DNA of 43,980 nt from Muribaculum sp. (GTDB lineage Bacteria; Bacillota; Clostridia; Lachnospirales; Lachnospiraceae), in NCBI GenBank assembly GCA_023663735.1, contig JAMPGV010000019.1, forward strand, positions 1 to 43,980. Reading direction: 5' to 3'. Positions 36,135 through 43,980 of the stretch are shown here, one piece after another (the stretch's first letter is position 1; each line of letters starts with the position of its first letter). Below the pieces are notes generated by a model that worked only from the letters and a program-made list of their open reading frames with translations, was not told where the DNA came from and ran no database searches. The translations under genes and the position numbers were made by a program.

Positions 36135-37115
36135 ATGGCAAAAAAGAAGAGTAGGCGTTACTGCGGAATCGGCGGACAGGCCGTTCTGGAGGGCGTCATG
36201 ATGAAAAATAAGGACCGATACGCCGTTGCAGTGCGAAAGCCCGACGGCGGGATTGCGGTGGAAGTGGAGCATTATCAGGGACTCGGGCATGAGAACGGCT
36301 TTCAGAAGCTGCCGTTCGTCCGCGGCGTATTCAATTTTCTGGATTCCATGATTCTGGGGATGAAGGCGCTGAACGATTCGGTTTCGTTCTGCGAGGAGGA
36401 CGATGCGGACGGGGCGGAAAAGAACGGCGCGGCGGGCGGAGACGGAGTTTCCAATGTGTTGACGGCACTGTTTGCCATTGTGCTGGCGGTTGGCATTTTT
36501 ATCGTATTGCCGTTTTTTCTATCGTCGCTTTTGTCCGGGTATATCAGAAACACGTCCCTGTTAGCGATTGTCGAGGGAGTAATCCGTATTTTGATTTTTT
36601 TGCTGTATGTGTGGGGGATCGGCAGGATGAAAGAGATCCGCCGTCTGTACCAGTACCATGGGGCGGAGCATAAGTGTATCAACTGCGTGGAGAAGGGGAA
36701 ACCGCTCACCGTACACAATGTCATGCGGAGTTCCAGACTGCACAGACGCTGCGGCACCAGCTTTATTTTCTTTGTGCTGCTTGTGAGCATTGTGCTGTTT
36801 TTCTTCATCCGGGTGGAGCATCTGGCGGCGCGGGTGGCGCTGCGCATCTTGATGATGCCTGTGGTGGCGGGGATCTCTTATGAGTTGATTCGTCTGGCGG
36901 GCAGGCACGACAACCTCTTGGTGCGGATTCTGTCCGCACCCGGGATGCTGATTCAGCGGCTCACCACCAAAGAGCCTGACAGACAGATGGCGGAAGTGGC
37001 CATCGCTGCGGTGGAGGCCGTATTTGACTGGCAGAGTTATCTGCGCGAGAATTTTGACGCCGAGACGGACGTGGAACAGCCGGAGGAGACGGAATCCGAG
37101 GACGGTCAGACATGA
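36135..37115 (+). CDS. DUF1385 membrane protein
   Basis: A 326-residue protein with the DUF1385 (YqhQ-like) layout: CGIGGQAVLEGVMMKNKDRYAVAVRKPDGGI at the start, four membrane helices from about 115 to 260, and YHGAEHKCINCVEKGKPLTVHNVMRSSRLHRRCGTSF between helices. The conserved histidine and cysteine-rich HGAEHKCINC loop suggests a metal or redox site; no function is established. The start at 36135 follows GGGAG by six bases; an ATG at 36123 also lies in frame. Its stop overlaps the prmC start by four bases, as usual in Clostridia. Confidence 0.88.
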   Translation: MAKKKSRRYCGIGGQAVLEGVMMKNKDRYAVAVRKPDGGIAVEVEHYQGLGHENGFQKLPFVRGVFNFLDSMILGMKALNDSVSFCEEDDADGAEKNGAAGGDGVSNVLTALFAIVLAVGIFIVLPFFLSSLLSGYIRNTSLLAIVEGVIRILIFLLYVWGIGRMKEIRRLYQYHGAEHKCINCVEKGKPLTVHNVMRSSRLHRRCGTSFIFFVLLVSIVLFFFIRVEHLAARVALRILMMPVVAGISYELIRLAGRHDNLLVRILSAPGMLIQRLTTKEPDRQMAEVAIAAVEAVFDWQSYLRENFDAETDVEQPEETESEDGQT

Positions 37116-37967
37116 TCTACAGGGAATGTTATGAATGGGGGAGCGCCGTCTTGGAGGCGGCGGGAGTCCCGGACGCCAGATTGGACGCATGTCTCCTGCT
37201 GGAAACGGTCTGCCGGACAAGCCGCAGCGACCTGTTTGCCCATGGGGACAGGGAGGTGGCACAGCAGGAGTGCGGCCGCTATGAGGAGCTGGTCGGCCGC
37301 CGGGCGCAGCGGATCCCCCTGCAGCATCTCACCGGGGTGCAGGAGTTTATGGGGCTGGAATTTGCGGTGAACGAACGGGTGCTGATTCCAAGGCAGGATA
37401 CGGAGATTCTGGTGGAGGAGGTGTTGAAAAACCTCCATGACGGTATGCGTATTCTGGATATGTGTACCGGCAGCGGGTGTATTCTGATCAGCCTTTTGAA
37501 ATATTCCAACGACTGCAGCGGCGTCGGAGTGGACTGTTCCGTGGAGGCTCTGCGGACAGCGGAGGCAAATGCGGATGCAATTCTGGGCGCGGACAGGCGG
37601 GATGCCGTTTTTGTGCAAAGCGATCTGTTTGCGCAGATTACGGGAAAATATGAGTTTATCGTGTCCAATCCGCCCTACATCGAGCGGGATAAGATTGGGG
37701 AGCTGATGCCGGAAGTGCGGGATCACGAACCTGTCGCGGCGCTGGACGGCGGTGCGGACGGGTTGGATTTTTACAGAAAAATTACTGCGCAGAGCGGAGC
37801 GTATCTGGCAAACGGCGGGATGTTGTTTTTCGAGATCGGGTGCGGGCAGGGCGCGGACGTGCAGGAGTGTATGCGGCGGAACGGGTTTGCGCAGATAAGG
37901 GTTGTGAAGGATTATTCCGGGCTGGACCGTGTGGTCTACGGCACATGGATTGCGGGAGAGGTTGATT

Positions 37968-37975
<8 letters not shown>
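37112..37975 (+). CDS. prmC: Release-factor glutamine methyltransferase PrmC
   Basis: A 287-residue enzyme that transfers a methyl group from S-adenosylmethionine to the glutamine of the GGQ motif of peptide release factors. The N-terminal helical domain ([39 protein letters not shown]) binds the release factor; the cofactor loop is [16 protein letters not shown] and the catalytic block is [12 protein letters not shown]. Overlapping stop/start codons link it to DUF1385, and its own stop overlaps prfA by eight bases, so enzyme and substrate are produced together. No oddities. Confidence 0.95.
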
Positions 37976-39044
<1,069 letters not shown>

Positions 39045-39103
39045 AAGAGGGGCAGCCGCTTTGATGATATGATTGTTCAATCGTGGAGGCGGCAGCCCCT
39101 TTG
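39045..39103. terminator. Bidirectional terminator-like hairpin between prfA and the NTF2-like gene
   Basis: GGGGC (39049-39053) pairs with GCCCC (39095-39099) and GCCGC (39055-39059) with GCGGC (39089-39093), with an A-A mismatch between and a long loop. A's on the left and T's on the right flank it, so both strands end in a short T-run; the minus strand run is better (CTTTTAGTTTTCC). Confidence 0.6.
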
Positions 39104-39160
39104 GATTCGGCAGAGTTCTGTCGAAAGTCTCCTGCGGTAATTTTTCGTCTCGGCAGCGTT

Positions 39161-39493
39161 TTATTTAGGCCGCACGGTCAGTCTCTCGATAAGTCCGTTT
39201 TCGTCCTCCCTGCGGACGGTGGCGATGGCCATCACCAGATAGCCGCCGTAGTTGGCCACAAATTCTGCCTGTGTGTCATTGACCACTTCCGCCTCGGAGA
39301 TGGAGCATTTTCCGAAAGTAAAACGGTTCCGGAAGAACATATGGATTGCTTCCCGGCCGTACACATGATATTCGGACTGAGCCGTTCCGTTGGAACAGTA
39401 GTCGTTGATGGTGCCGTCCTTTGCGAATAGTTCTGCCAGTCCGGCAAAATCTTTCTTTTCCATTGCCTGCACATATTTTTCAATCGCTCTCAT
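39161..39493 (-). CDS. SnoaL/NTF2-like protein
   Basis: A 110-residue protein with the cone-shaped NTF2/SnoaL fold pattern: helices MRAIEKYVQAMEKKDFAGLAELFAKDGTINDYC, then YHVYGREAIHMFFRNRF and the strand series SISEAEVVNDTQAEFVANYGGYLVMAIATVRRE and LIERLTVRP. Members include small hydrolases, ketosteroid isomerase and bile-acid dehydratase relatives as well as binding proteins, so the reaction is open. AGGAGGGG sits about four bases before the ATG. It lies 11 bases after the SDR stop and is clearly co-transcribed. Context suggests a shared small-molecule pathway. Confidence 0.8.
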   Translation of the reverse strand: MRAIEKYVQAMEKKDFAGLAELFAKDGTINDYCSNGTAQSEYHVYGREAIHMFFRNRFTFGKCSISEAEVVNDTQAEFVANYGGYLVMAIATVRREDENGLIERLTVRPK

Positions 39494-39504
39494 ATGAACC
39501 CCTC

Positions 39505-40293
39505 CTAGTATACTTTCTCGGAATTTAACAGTGCGTCGGTTCCGCCGTCCACGAACACCACGTTGCCGTTGATGCCTCTGGCGTTGGGAGATACCAGAAA
39601 TGCCATGACTTCGCCGATTTCCTCAGGCTCCATCAGGGACTCCGTGCCGTATTTGGTGGGGATGGGCAGGGCGTTCAGTGCATGGTTGGCGGCTTCGCCC
39701 ATATTGGCGGTCATCGCGGTTTTTACATTGCCGGGAGCCACGGCGTTGATGCGCACGCCTCTTGCGGCCCACGAGGAGGAAACTCTGCGCACATATCTGG
39801 CCAGCGCATACTTGGTGGCCACATAGATGCTCTGCTGGACGCTCAGATTGGTCTTGTCCAGCTGGGAAACCAGATTGACGATACGCTGTTCGTCGCCCAC
39901 ATTGTTCAAAAGATCGGCGATGTCCAGTCTGCCTGCGCCCTGTGAGATCGTGTTGGAGGAAGTGACAATGCAGCTTCCGTGTTTTTTCTCCAGCAGATCG
40001 AACACGCCCTTGGCAAGGCGGACGGTTCCGAAATAGTTGAGAGAGATGATCAGAGCCAGATCGCCGCAGGTTCCGGCTACTCCGGCGTTGCAGATCATTC
40101 CGTCCAGACCGTCGGGACACATTTCGTGCAGTTTTTGGATCGCCGTATCGCGGCCCTCGGCGGTGGCCAGATTGACGGTGATGTCCCCGTTTCTCAAGTC
40201 GATATTGATGACTTCATGTCCCTGTGCCTTTAGAATTTCCACTGTCTTGGCGCCGATTCCGCTGGAACCGCCTGTGATTGCGTAAAGTCCCAT
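39505..40293 (-). CDS. Short-chain dehydrogenase, 3-alpha-hydroxysteroid dehydrogenase-like
   Basis: A 262-residue NAD(P)-dependent oxidoreductase. The cofactor motif is [22 protein letters not shown], the acidic residue IDLRNGD after strand 2 suggests NAD preference, LICNAG-type block reads [11 protein letters not shown], and the catalytic serine and tyrosine/lysine lie in IVTSSNT and [12 protein letters not shown]. The overall order (short domain without the usual [33 protein letters not shown] near the end) resembles the 3-alpha-hydroxysteroid dehydrogenase/carbonyl reductase group. No steroid or bile-acid gene is otherwise present, so substrate is inferred only. GGAGGT lies close to the ATG. 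An NTF2-like gene follows. The promoter region holds a perfect inverted repeat. Confidence 0.82.
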   Translation of the reverse strand: MGLYAITGGSSGIGAKTVEILKAQGHEVINIDLRNGDITVNLATAEGRDTAIQKLHEMCPDGLDGMICNAGVAGTCGDLALIISLNYFGTVRLAKGVFDLLEKKHGSCIVTSSNTISQGAGRLDIADLLNNVGDEQRIVNLVSQLDKTNLSVQQSIYVATKYALARYVRRVSSSWAARGVRINAVAPGNVKTAMTANMGEAANHALNALPIPTKYGTESLMEPEEIGEVMAFLVSPNARGINGNVVFVDGGTDALLNSEKVY

Positions 40294-40323
40294 AAAGTTT
40301 ACCTCCGTTTCGCTGCCATAGGA

Positions 40324-40352
40324 TTGGCATTTTTTCTAAAATGAATTATAAT
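40324..40352 (+). promoter_or_regulatory. Promoter for the amidase lipoprotein gene
   Basis: TTGGCA (40324-40329), 17 bases, TATAAT (40347-40352). The start would be near 40359, inside the inverted repeat at 40356-40381. On the opposite strand TATAAT also occurs (40350-40345 region), so the same stretch may drive the SDR gene. Confidence 0.65.
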
Positions 40353-40355
40353 ATA

Positions 40356-40381
40356 ATTTGGTATTTTTTAAAATACCAAAT
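40356..40381. promoter_or_regulatory. Perfect 12-base inverted repeat (operator or leader hairpin)
   Basis: ATTTGGTATTTT (40356-40367), two T's, and AAAATACCAAAT (40370-40381) form a perfect 26-base inverted repeat. It overlaps the predicted start site of the amidase transcript and lies upstream of the divergent SDR gene, the usual place for a site bound by a dimeric repressor. Confidence 0.7.
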
Positions 40382-40444
40382 GAACGATTTTTTATGCCAG
40401 AATGCGGGACGTGTTGTAGGATACGAAAGGAAAGGTCAGTAAAA

Positions 40445-41467
40445 ATGGGGAGTAAAACAAAAATCAAGTATAGAACCGGAAAGATTTTTTGGCGGATGCT
40501 GTCGGTATTTGCGGTGGTTTTGGCGCTTGCGGGCTGTGGAGGATCCGCAGACCCGGGCGAAGCGGAGGAGACGGGGGAACAGGCCGGAAGCGTTTCTGAG
40601 GAGACAAGGGAACAGGCTGGGATTCTTCCGGAGGGAACGCCGGGACAAACCGGGACAGATGCCAAAGAGACGCCGGAACAAACCGATGCAGATGCGGAAG
40701 GGACGAGGGAACAGACCGGAACAAATCCGGAAGAAACCCCGCAGCAGACCCAAACAGCTCCTGAGGAGACCAGACAGCCCCCGATAGAGGTACAGGAACC
40801 GCGGGAGACCGAGTATGACAGCGGAAAGAATGCCGGGCGGCTGGTGGCCATCGACGCGGGACATCAGGCCAAGGGAAACAGTGAGAAGGAACCCATCGGT
40901 CCCGGCGCGCAGGAGAGCAAGGCGAAGGTGGCCTCCGGCACGAGAGGCTGTGTCAGCGGTCTGAACGAGTATGAACTGACGCTCGCCGTCTCGGAAAAGC
41001 TTGCACAAGAGCTTGAAAACCGCGGTTATCAGGTATTGATGGTGCGCACTTCCCATGATGTGGACATCAGCAATGCCGAGCGGGCGCAGACGGCCAACGA
41101 GGCGGGAGCGGACGTCTTCGTGCGCGTTCACGCCAACGGTTCCGACAATGCTGGCGTACAGGGCGTAGAGACGCTCTGCCAAACGAAAGACAATCCCTAT
41201 AATGCATCTTTTTACGAAGACAGCAGAGCGCTTTCCGAGCAAGTTCTGGACGGGGTGGTCAACGCTGCCGGAGCGGTGAAGCGGCACGTGGTCGAGACGG
41301 ACACCATGTCGGGTATCAACTGGTGTCAGGTGCCGGTTACGATCGTTGAGGTGGGTTTTATGACGAATGAAGAGGAGGACGCGCTGATGGCCACGGAGGA
41401 GTATCAGCAGAAGCTGGCGCAGGGGATTGCCGACGGGATCGACGCCTATTTTGCGGCGAAAGAGTAG
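40445..41467 (+). CDS. N-acetylmuramoyl-L-alanine amidase, lipoprotein
   Basis: A 340-residue cell-wall hydrolase that cuts the bond between muramic acid and the stem peptide. Residues 12-31 form a lipoprotein signal ending in LAGC, lipidated Cys31. Residues 41-106 are six 11-residue repeats rich in Glu, Thr, Gln, then Pro-rich linker to about 125. The Amidase_3 domain follows with all zinc and catalytic residues: LVAIDAGHQ (His140), GLNEYELTLAV, VFVRVHANGS and VTIVEVGFMTNEEEDALM. The ATG at 40445 is about nine bases after AAAGGAAAGG; the frame is open upstream. It contrasts with the dead-looking relative at 33536. Confidence 0.93.
   Translation: MGSKTKIKYRTGKIFWRMLSVFAVVLALAGCGGSADPGEAEETGEQAGSVSEETREQAGILPEGTPGQTGTDAKETPEQTDADAEGTREQTGTNPEETPQQTQTAPEETRQPPIEVQEPRETEYDSGKNAGRLVAIDAGHQAKGNSEKEPIGPGAQESKAKVASGTRGCVSGLNEYELTLAVSEKLAQELENRGYQVLMVRTSHDVDISNAERAQTANEAGADVFVRVHANGSDNAGVQGVETLCQTKDNPYNASFYEDSRALSEQVLDGVVNAAGAVKRHVVETDTMSGINWCQVPVTIVEVGFMTNEEEDALMATEEYQQKLAQGIADGIDAYFAAKE
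40565..40762 (+). repeat. Six 33-base repeats encoding the amidase linker
   Basis: Six consecutive 11-codon units encode E-[EG]-T-x-x-Q-[AT]-x-x-x-x, and a seventh partial unit follows. DNA copies are divergent but recognisable (GAGGAGAC, GAGGGAAC, GAAGAAAC starts). The array makes a flexible arm between the lipid anchor and the amidase domain, and copy number may vary between strains. Confidence 0.75.
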
Positions 41468-41538
41468 CGTTTTGCACAAAGCGCTCCCGGTAGTACATGA
41501 GCAATTTTCACAAAAATCTTCTGCTTTGATAAAATAAA

Positions 41539-41568
41539 CTGACATTTTGCTGTTTAATTTGTTAAAAT
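41539..41568 (+). promoter_or_regulatory. Candidate promoter for the CarD-like gene
   Basis: CTGACA (41539-41544), 18 bases, TAAAAT (41563-41568). The resulting leader of about 95 bases holds an imperfect GC-rich hairpin around 41610-41645. Alternative -10 elements such as TATAAC at 41574 exist. Confidence 0.4.
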
Positions 41569-41670
41569 AAGGTTATAACAGTATTATGGGTAAAACGTCG
41601 GTTTGTTTGGGATATTCGGCGCGGCAGGGCGGCGCTGATATGTCCGCATCATGAAGAAAGGAAGATTTGA

Positions 41671-42171
41671 GTGTTTAGGAAAGGCGAGTATGTGGTAAGC
41701 GGGAACAAAGGCGTCTGTGTGGTGGAGGATATTACCACGCTGGATATTGCCGGTGTGGATAAGAAGAGGGAATATTATATCCTCAAGCCTGTCTATTTGT
41801 CGGGCAGCACGGTTTATGTACCGGTGGACGCGGCGGAGGGGTCTCTGAGGAAGGTACTCAGCCGCGAGGAGGCCGACCGTTTGATTCGGGGGATCCGGGA
41901 TATCCCTCTGATCACGATTGCCAATGACAAGCTTCTGGAGCAGGAGTACCGCGGCTGTATGAGAACCAATGATTGTACGGAGTGGATCCGGATTATCAAG
42001 ACGATTTATCTGCGGAAACAGAAACGGCAGGAGGCCGGGCGCAAGGTGACGGCGGTGGATGCCAAATATTATCGGCTGGCGGAGGACAATCTCTACGGGG
42101 AACTGGCCGTGTCGCTGCAAATTCCTCGGACGGAAGTGGAAGGCTATATTGCAAGGGAGATGGAGAAATAG
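41671..42171 (+). CDS. CarD-like transcriptional regulator
   Basis: A 166-residue protein with a CarD/CdnL/TRCF RNA-polymerase-interaction domain at residues 1-60 (FRKGEYVVSGNKGVCVVEDITTLDIAGVDKKREYYILKPVYLSGSTVYVPVD), a Tudor-like fold that binds the polymerase beta subunit, followed by a helical DNA-contacting part (LSREEADRLIRGI, EYRGCMRTNDCTEWIRIIKTIYLRKQKR). In other bacteria such proteins stabilise open promoter complexes. The start is GTG at 41671 with AAAGGA eight bases upstream and no better ATG. No operon partner is seen; it lies between the amidase and thrS units. Confidence 0.88.
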   Translation: MFRKGEYVVSGNKGVCVVEDITTLDIAGVDKKREYYILKPVYLSGSTVYVPVDAAEGSLRKVLSREEADRLIRGIRDIPLITIANDKLLEQEYRGCMRTNDCTEWIRIIKTIYLRKQKRQEAGRKVTAVDAKYYRLAEDNLYGELAVSLQIPRTEVEGYIAREMEK

Positions 42172-42180
42172 GCCAAGCCG

Positions 42181-42300
42181 GGATATGAAAGGGCAGGAAT
42201 CAGACAAGGCCGGAGTACGAAAGGGCCGGAATTAGGAAAAAGCCGGAAGCAGAAACCATAGAATGCGAAAAATTGGAAAAGTTGGAAAAATTGGAATACG
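42181..42300 (+). repeat. Degenerate purine-rich tandem repeats after the CarD-like gene
   Basis: Segments of about 32 bases (AAGCCGGGATATGAAAGGGC, AAGGCCGGAGTACGAAAGGG, AAAGCCGGAAGCAGAAACC) are related, and then TTGGAAAA-type 9-base units repeat three times at 42272-42298. No reading frame or hairpin is evident. It looks like slippage-expanded spacer. Confidence 0.45.
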
Positions 42301-42318
42301 AAAACTTGCGAAAGACTA

Positions 42319-42347
42319 TTTACAATTCCTTTTAAATGGTATATGAT
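42319..42347 (+). promoter_or_regulatory. Promoter for the thrS leader
   Basis: TTTACA (42319-42324), 17 bases, TATGAT (42342-42347). The start near 42354 begins the T-box leader. Confidence 0.7.
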
Positions 42348-42353
42348 TAAAAA

Positions 42354-42632
42354 TCATAAATCAAAGCGTTGACGAGGACAGTAGGATGCGGAAGGATGTC
42401 AGAGAGAGCCGCCCTGCAAGGCCGTACAGGAGGCCGCAGGCGCTGGAAGCGGCTTGATCCGGAACCATTTGAAGACCACCTCTGAGCGGCCGCGAACCGG
42501 CCCGGAAGCTCCCGTTACGAGCAAAATGAGAGGCAGCGTGCCGGTTTTAGGGCATCTGCAACGAGGGTGGAACCGCGTATTTTACGTCCCTTGCAGTCTG
42601 GAAAAGGATTGCAGGGGATTTTTCTTTGTAGA
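42354..42632 (+). promoter_or_regulatory. T-box riboswitch, threonine specifier
   Basis: The leader senses uncharged tRNA-Thr. Stem I ends with CAGAGAGAGCC and the specifier codon ACC (42464-42466), followed by the usual GAAGACCACC-TCTGAGC segment. The T-box proper, AACGAGGGTGGAACCGCG (about 42559-42577), binds the tRNA acceptor end. A terminator (42587-42595 with 42610-42618, then TTTTT) follows. Uncharged tRNA-Thr would favour the antiterminator and let thrS be made. Confidence 0.93.
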
Positions 42633-42674
42633 AATTCCGCAATCCGGCAATGATAGTGACAAGGAGGAAACAAG

Positions 42675-43980
42675 ATGAAGATCACATTGAAGGACGGCTC
42701 CGTGAAGGAGTACCACGAGGCGAAAAGCATTTATGACATTGCGCTGGACATCAGCGAAGGGCTGGCGAGAGCAGCCTGCTGCGGCAAGGTGGACGGCAAA
42801 GTAGCTGACCTGAGGACGGTATTGGATCGGGATTGTGAGCTGACCATCTGTACCGCAAGCGACAAGGAGGGTCTGGCGACGATCCGCCACACGGCTTCCC
42901 ATGTCATGGCGGAGGCGGTGAAAAAACTTTTTCCCGATGCGAAGGTGACGATTGGTCCCAGCATAGAGAACGGCTTCTATTATGACTTTGACCACGCGCC
43001 TTTTTCCAGAGAAGATCTGGACGCCATCGAGGCGGAGATGAAGAAGATCATCAAGGCGGGGGCGAAGCTGGAGCGTTTCACGCTTCCCAGAGCGGAAGCC
43101 GTCAAGTTCATGGAGGAGCGGAACGAGCCGTATAAGGTGGAGCTGATTAGAGATCTGCCGGAGGACGCCGAGATCTCGTTTTACGATCAGGGTGGCTTTG
43201 TGGATCTGTGCGCGGGTCCTCATCTGATGAGCGTCAAGGGGATCAAGGCGTTTAAGCTGACCTCCTCCTCCGGCGCGTACTGGCGGGGGAAGTCCGAGAA
43301 TGCCATGCTGCAGCGTATTTACGGCACGGCGTTCAACAAGAAGGAGGAACTGGAGGAGTATTTGGAGTATCTTGACAATATCAAGAACCGAGACCACAAC
43401 AAGCTGGGGCGGGAGATGGAGCTGTTCACCACGGTGGACGTCATCGGTCAGGGATTGCCGCTGCTGATGCCCAAGGGCGCTAAAATGATCCAGACCATGC
43501 AGAGATGGATTGAGGATCTGGAGGACAATGAGTGGGGCTATATGCGCACCAAGACGCCGCTCATGGCAAAGAGCGATCTGTATAAGATTTCAGGGCATTG
43601 GGATCACTATAAGGAAGGGATGTTTGTGCTGGGAGATGAGGAGAAGGACAAGGAGGTGCTTGCGCTGCGCCCCATGACCTGTCCGTTTCAGTATTATGTG
43701 TACAAGGCGACTCAGCATTCTTATCGGGATCTCCCCTGTCGTTACGGCGAGACTTCCACGCTTTTTAGAAATGAGGATTCCGGTGAGATGCACGGGCTGA
43801 CCCGTGTGCGCCAGTTTACGATTTCCGAGGGGCATTTGATCGTGCGCCCCGACCAGATGGTGGATGAGTTCAAGGGCTGTCTGGCTTTGGCAAAGCATTG
43901 TCTGGAGACTCTGGGAGTGGAAGGTGACGTGACATACCACCTCTCCAAATGGGATCCGAATAACCGCGAGAAATATATCG
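42675..43980 (+). CDS. thrS: Threonyl-tRNA synthetase (partial, runs off the window)
   Basis: The first 435 codons of the enzyme that charges tRNA-Thr. Residues 1-60 are the TGS domain (ITLKDGSVKEYHEAKSIYDIA), 65-220 the editing domain with HTASHVMAEA (HxxxH) and DLCAGPHL, and the catalytic core begins about residue 245 with the motif 1 region LPKGAKMIQTMQRWIEDLE-type sequence, then RPMTCPFQYYVYK, RYGETSTLFRNEDSGEMHGLTRVRQFTISEGHLI (motif 2). AAGGAGG is seven bases before the ATG. Controlled by the T-box leader. The 3' end with motif 3 and the anticodon-binding domain is outside the window. Confidence 0.97.
   Translation, partial: MKITLKDGSVKEYHEAKSIYDIALDISEGLARAACCGKVDGKVADLRTVLDRDCELTICTASDKEGLATIRHTASHVMAEAVKKLFPDAKVTIGPSIENGFYYDFDHAPFSREDLDAIEAEMKKIIKAGAKLERFTLPRAEAVKFMEERNEPYKVELIRDLPEDAEISFYDQGGFVDLCAGPHLMSVKGIKAFKLTSSSGAYWRGKSENAMLQRIYGTAFNKKEELEEYLEYLDNIKNRDHNKLGREMELFTTVDVIGQGLPLLMPKGAKMIQTMQRWIEDLEDNEWGYMRTKTPLMAKSDLYKISGHWDHYKEGMFVLGDEEKDKEVLALRPMTCPFQYYVYKATQHSYRDLPCRYGETSTLFRNEDSGEMHGLTRVRQFTISEGHLIVRPDQMVDEFKGCLALAKHCLETLGVEGDVTYHLSKWDPNNREKYI

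Overview
The window looks like chromosomal DNA from a gut-type Lachnospiraceae (Clostridia). Support comes from GC-rich third codon positions, strong AGGAGG-type ribosome sites, a threonine T-box before thrS, a Clostridia-style prmC-prfA cluster with rpmE and a DUF1385 gene, lipoprotein signals, and an amino-acid ABC transporter. The genus is not determined. No insertion sequence, phage gene, integrase or CRISPR array is visible.

Layout. 1-2134: end of an unknown gene, a C_GCAxxG_C_C-type redox protein, and enolase. 2443-7969: an orphan solute-binding lipoprotein directly followed by a 1335-residue hybrid sensor kinase. 8077-11232: a GT-C-like membrane protein and citrate synthase. 11244-17548: an aromatic-acid-exporter-like gene (minus strand) diverging from a six-gene operon. 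That operon encodes an ABC ATPase, binding protein, two permeases, a cytidylate-kinase-like protein and a C26 glutamine hydrolase. 17759-22152: an alpha/beta hydrolase, a second C26 hydrolase (minus) and a YfhO membrane protein. 22233-27239: a small secreted protein, a DUF1653 protein, a 5'-nucleotidase, a fused SfsA-MutY protein and a GT2 glycosyltransferase. 27203-28588: two minus-strand membrane proteins in an AT-richer patch. 29096-30884: Rho and tRNA-Arg(ACG). 31038-35712: small membrane and low-complexity proteins, an RlmL-like methyltransferase, an amidase-like protein without its catalytic residues, RdgB and a phosphodiesterase. 35844-39044: rpmE, DUF1385, prmC and prfA. 39161-40293: a minus-strand SDR/NTF2-like pair. 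40445-43980: a cell-wall amidase lipoprotein, a CarD-like regulator, and the T-box with a truncated thrS.

How parts work together. PrmC methylates the release factor made by the overlapping prfA. RdgB and MutY both protect against damaged nucleotides. The ABC operon probably imports glutamine-like or gamma-glutamyl compounds, which its C26 hydrolase could cleave. The binding lipoprotein at 2443 has no permease and probably feeds a signal to the adjacent kinase.

Non-coding signals are plentiful: ribosome-site-sequestering hairpins before eno and before the gene at 22233, leader hairpins on both sides of the divergent promoters at 12.6 kb, hairpins in three gaps of the ABC operon, an inverted repeat at 40356-40381, and tandem repeats at the 3' end of the tRNA. 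The most notable points are the SfsA-MutY fusion, the dead amidase-like protein, the binding-protein/kinase pair, the exporter leader, the Asn/Gln-only small protein and the steroid-dehydrogenase-like SDR next to an NTF2-like protein. All functional statements rest on reading motifs by eye; no database search was run.
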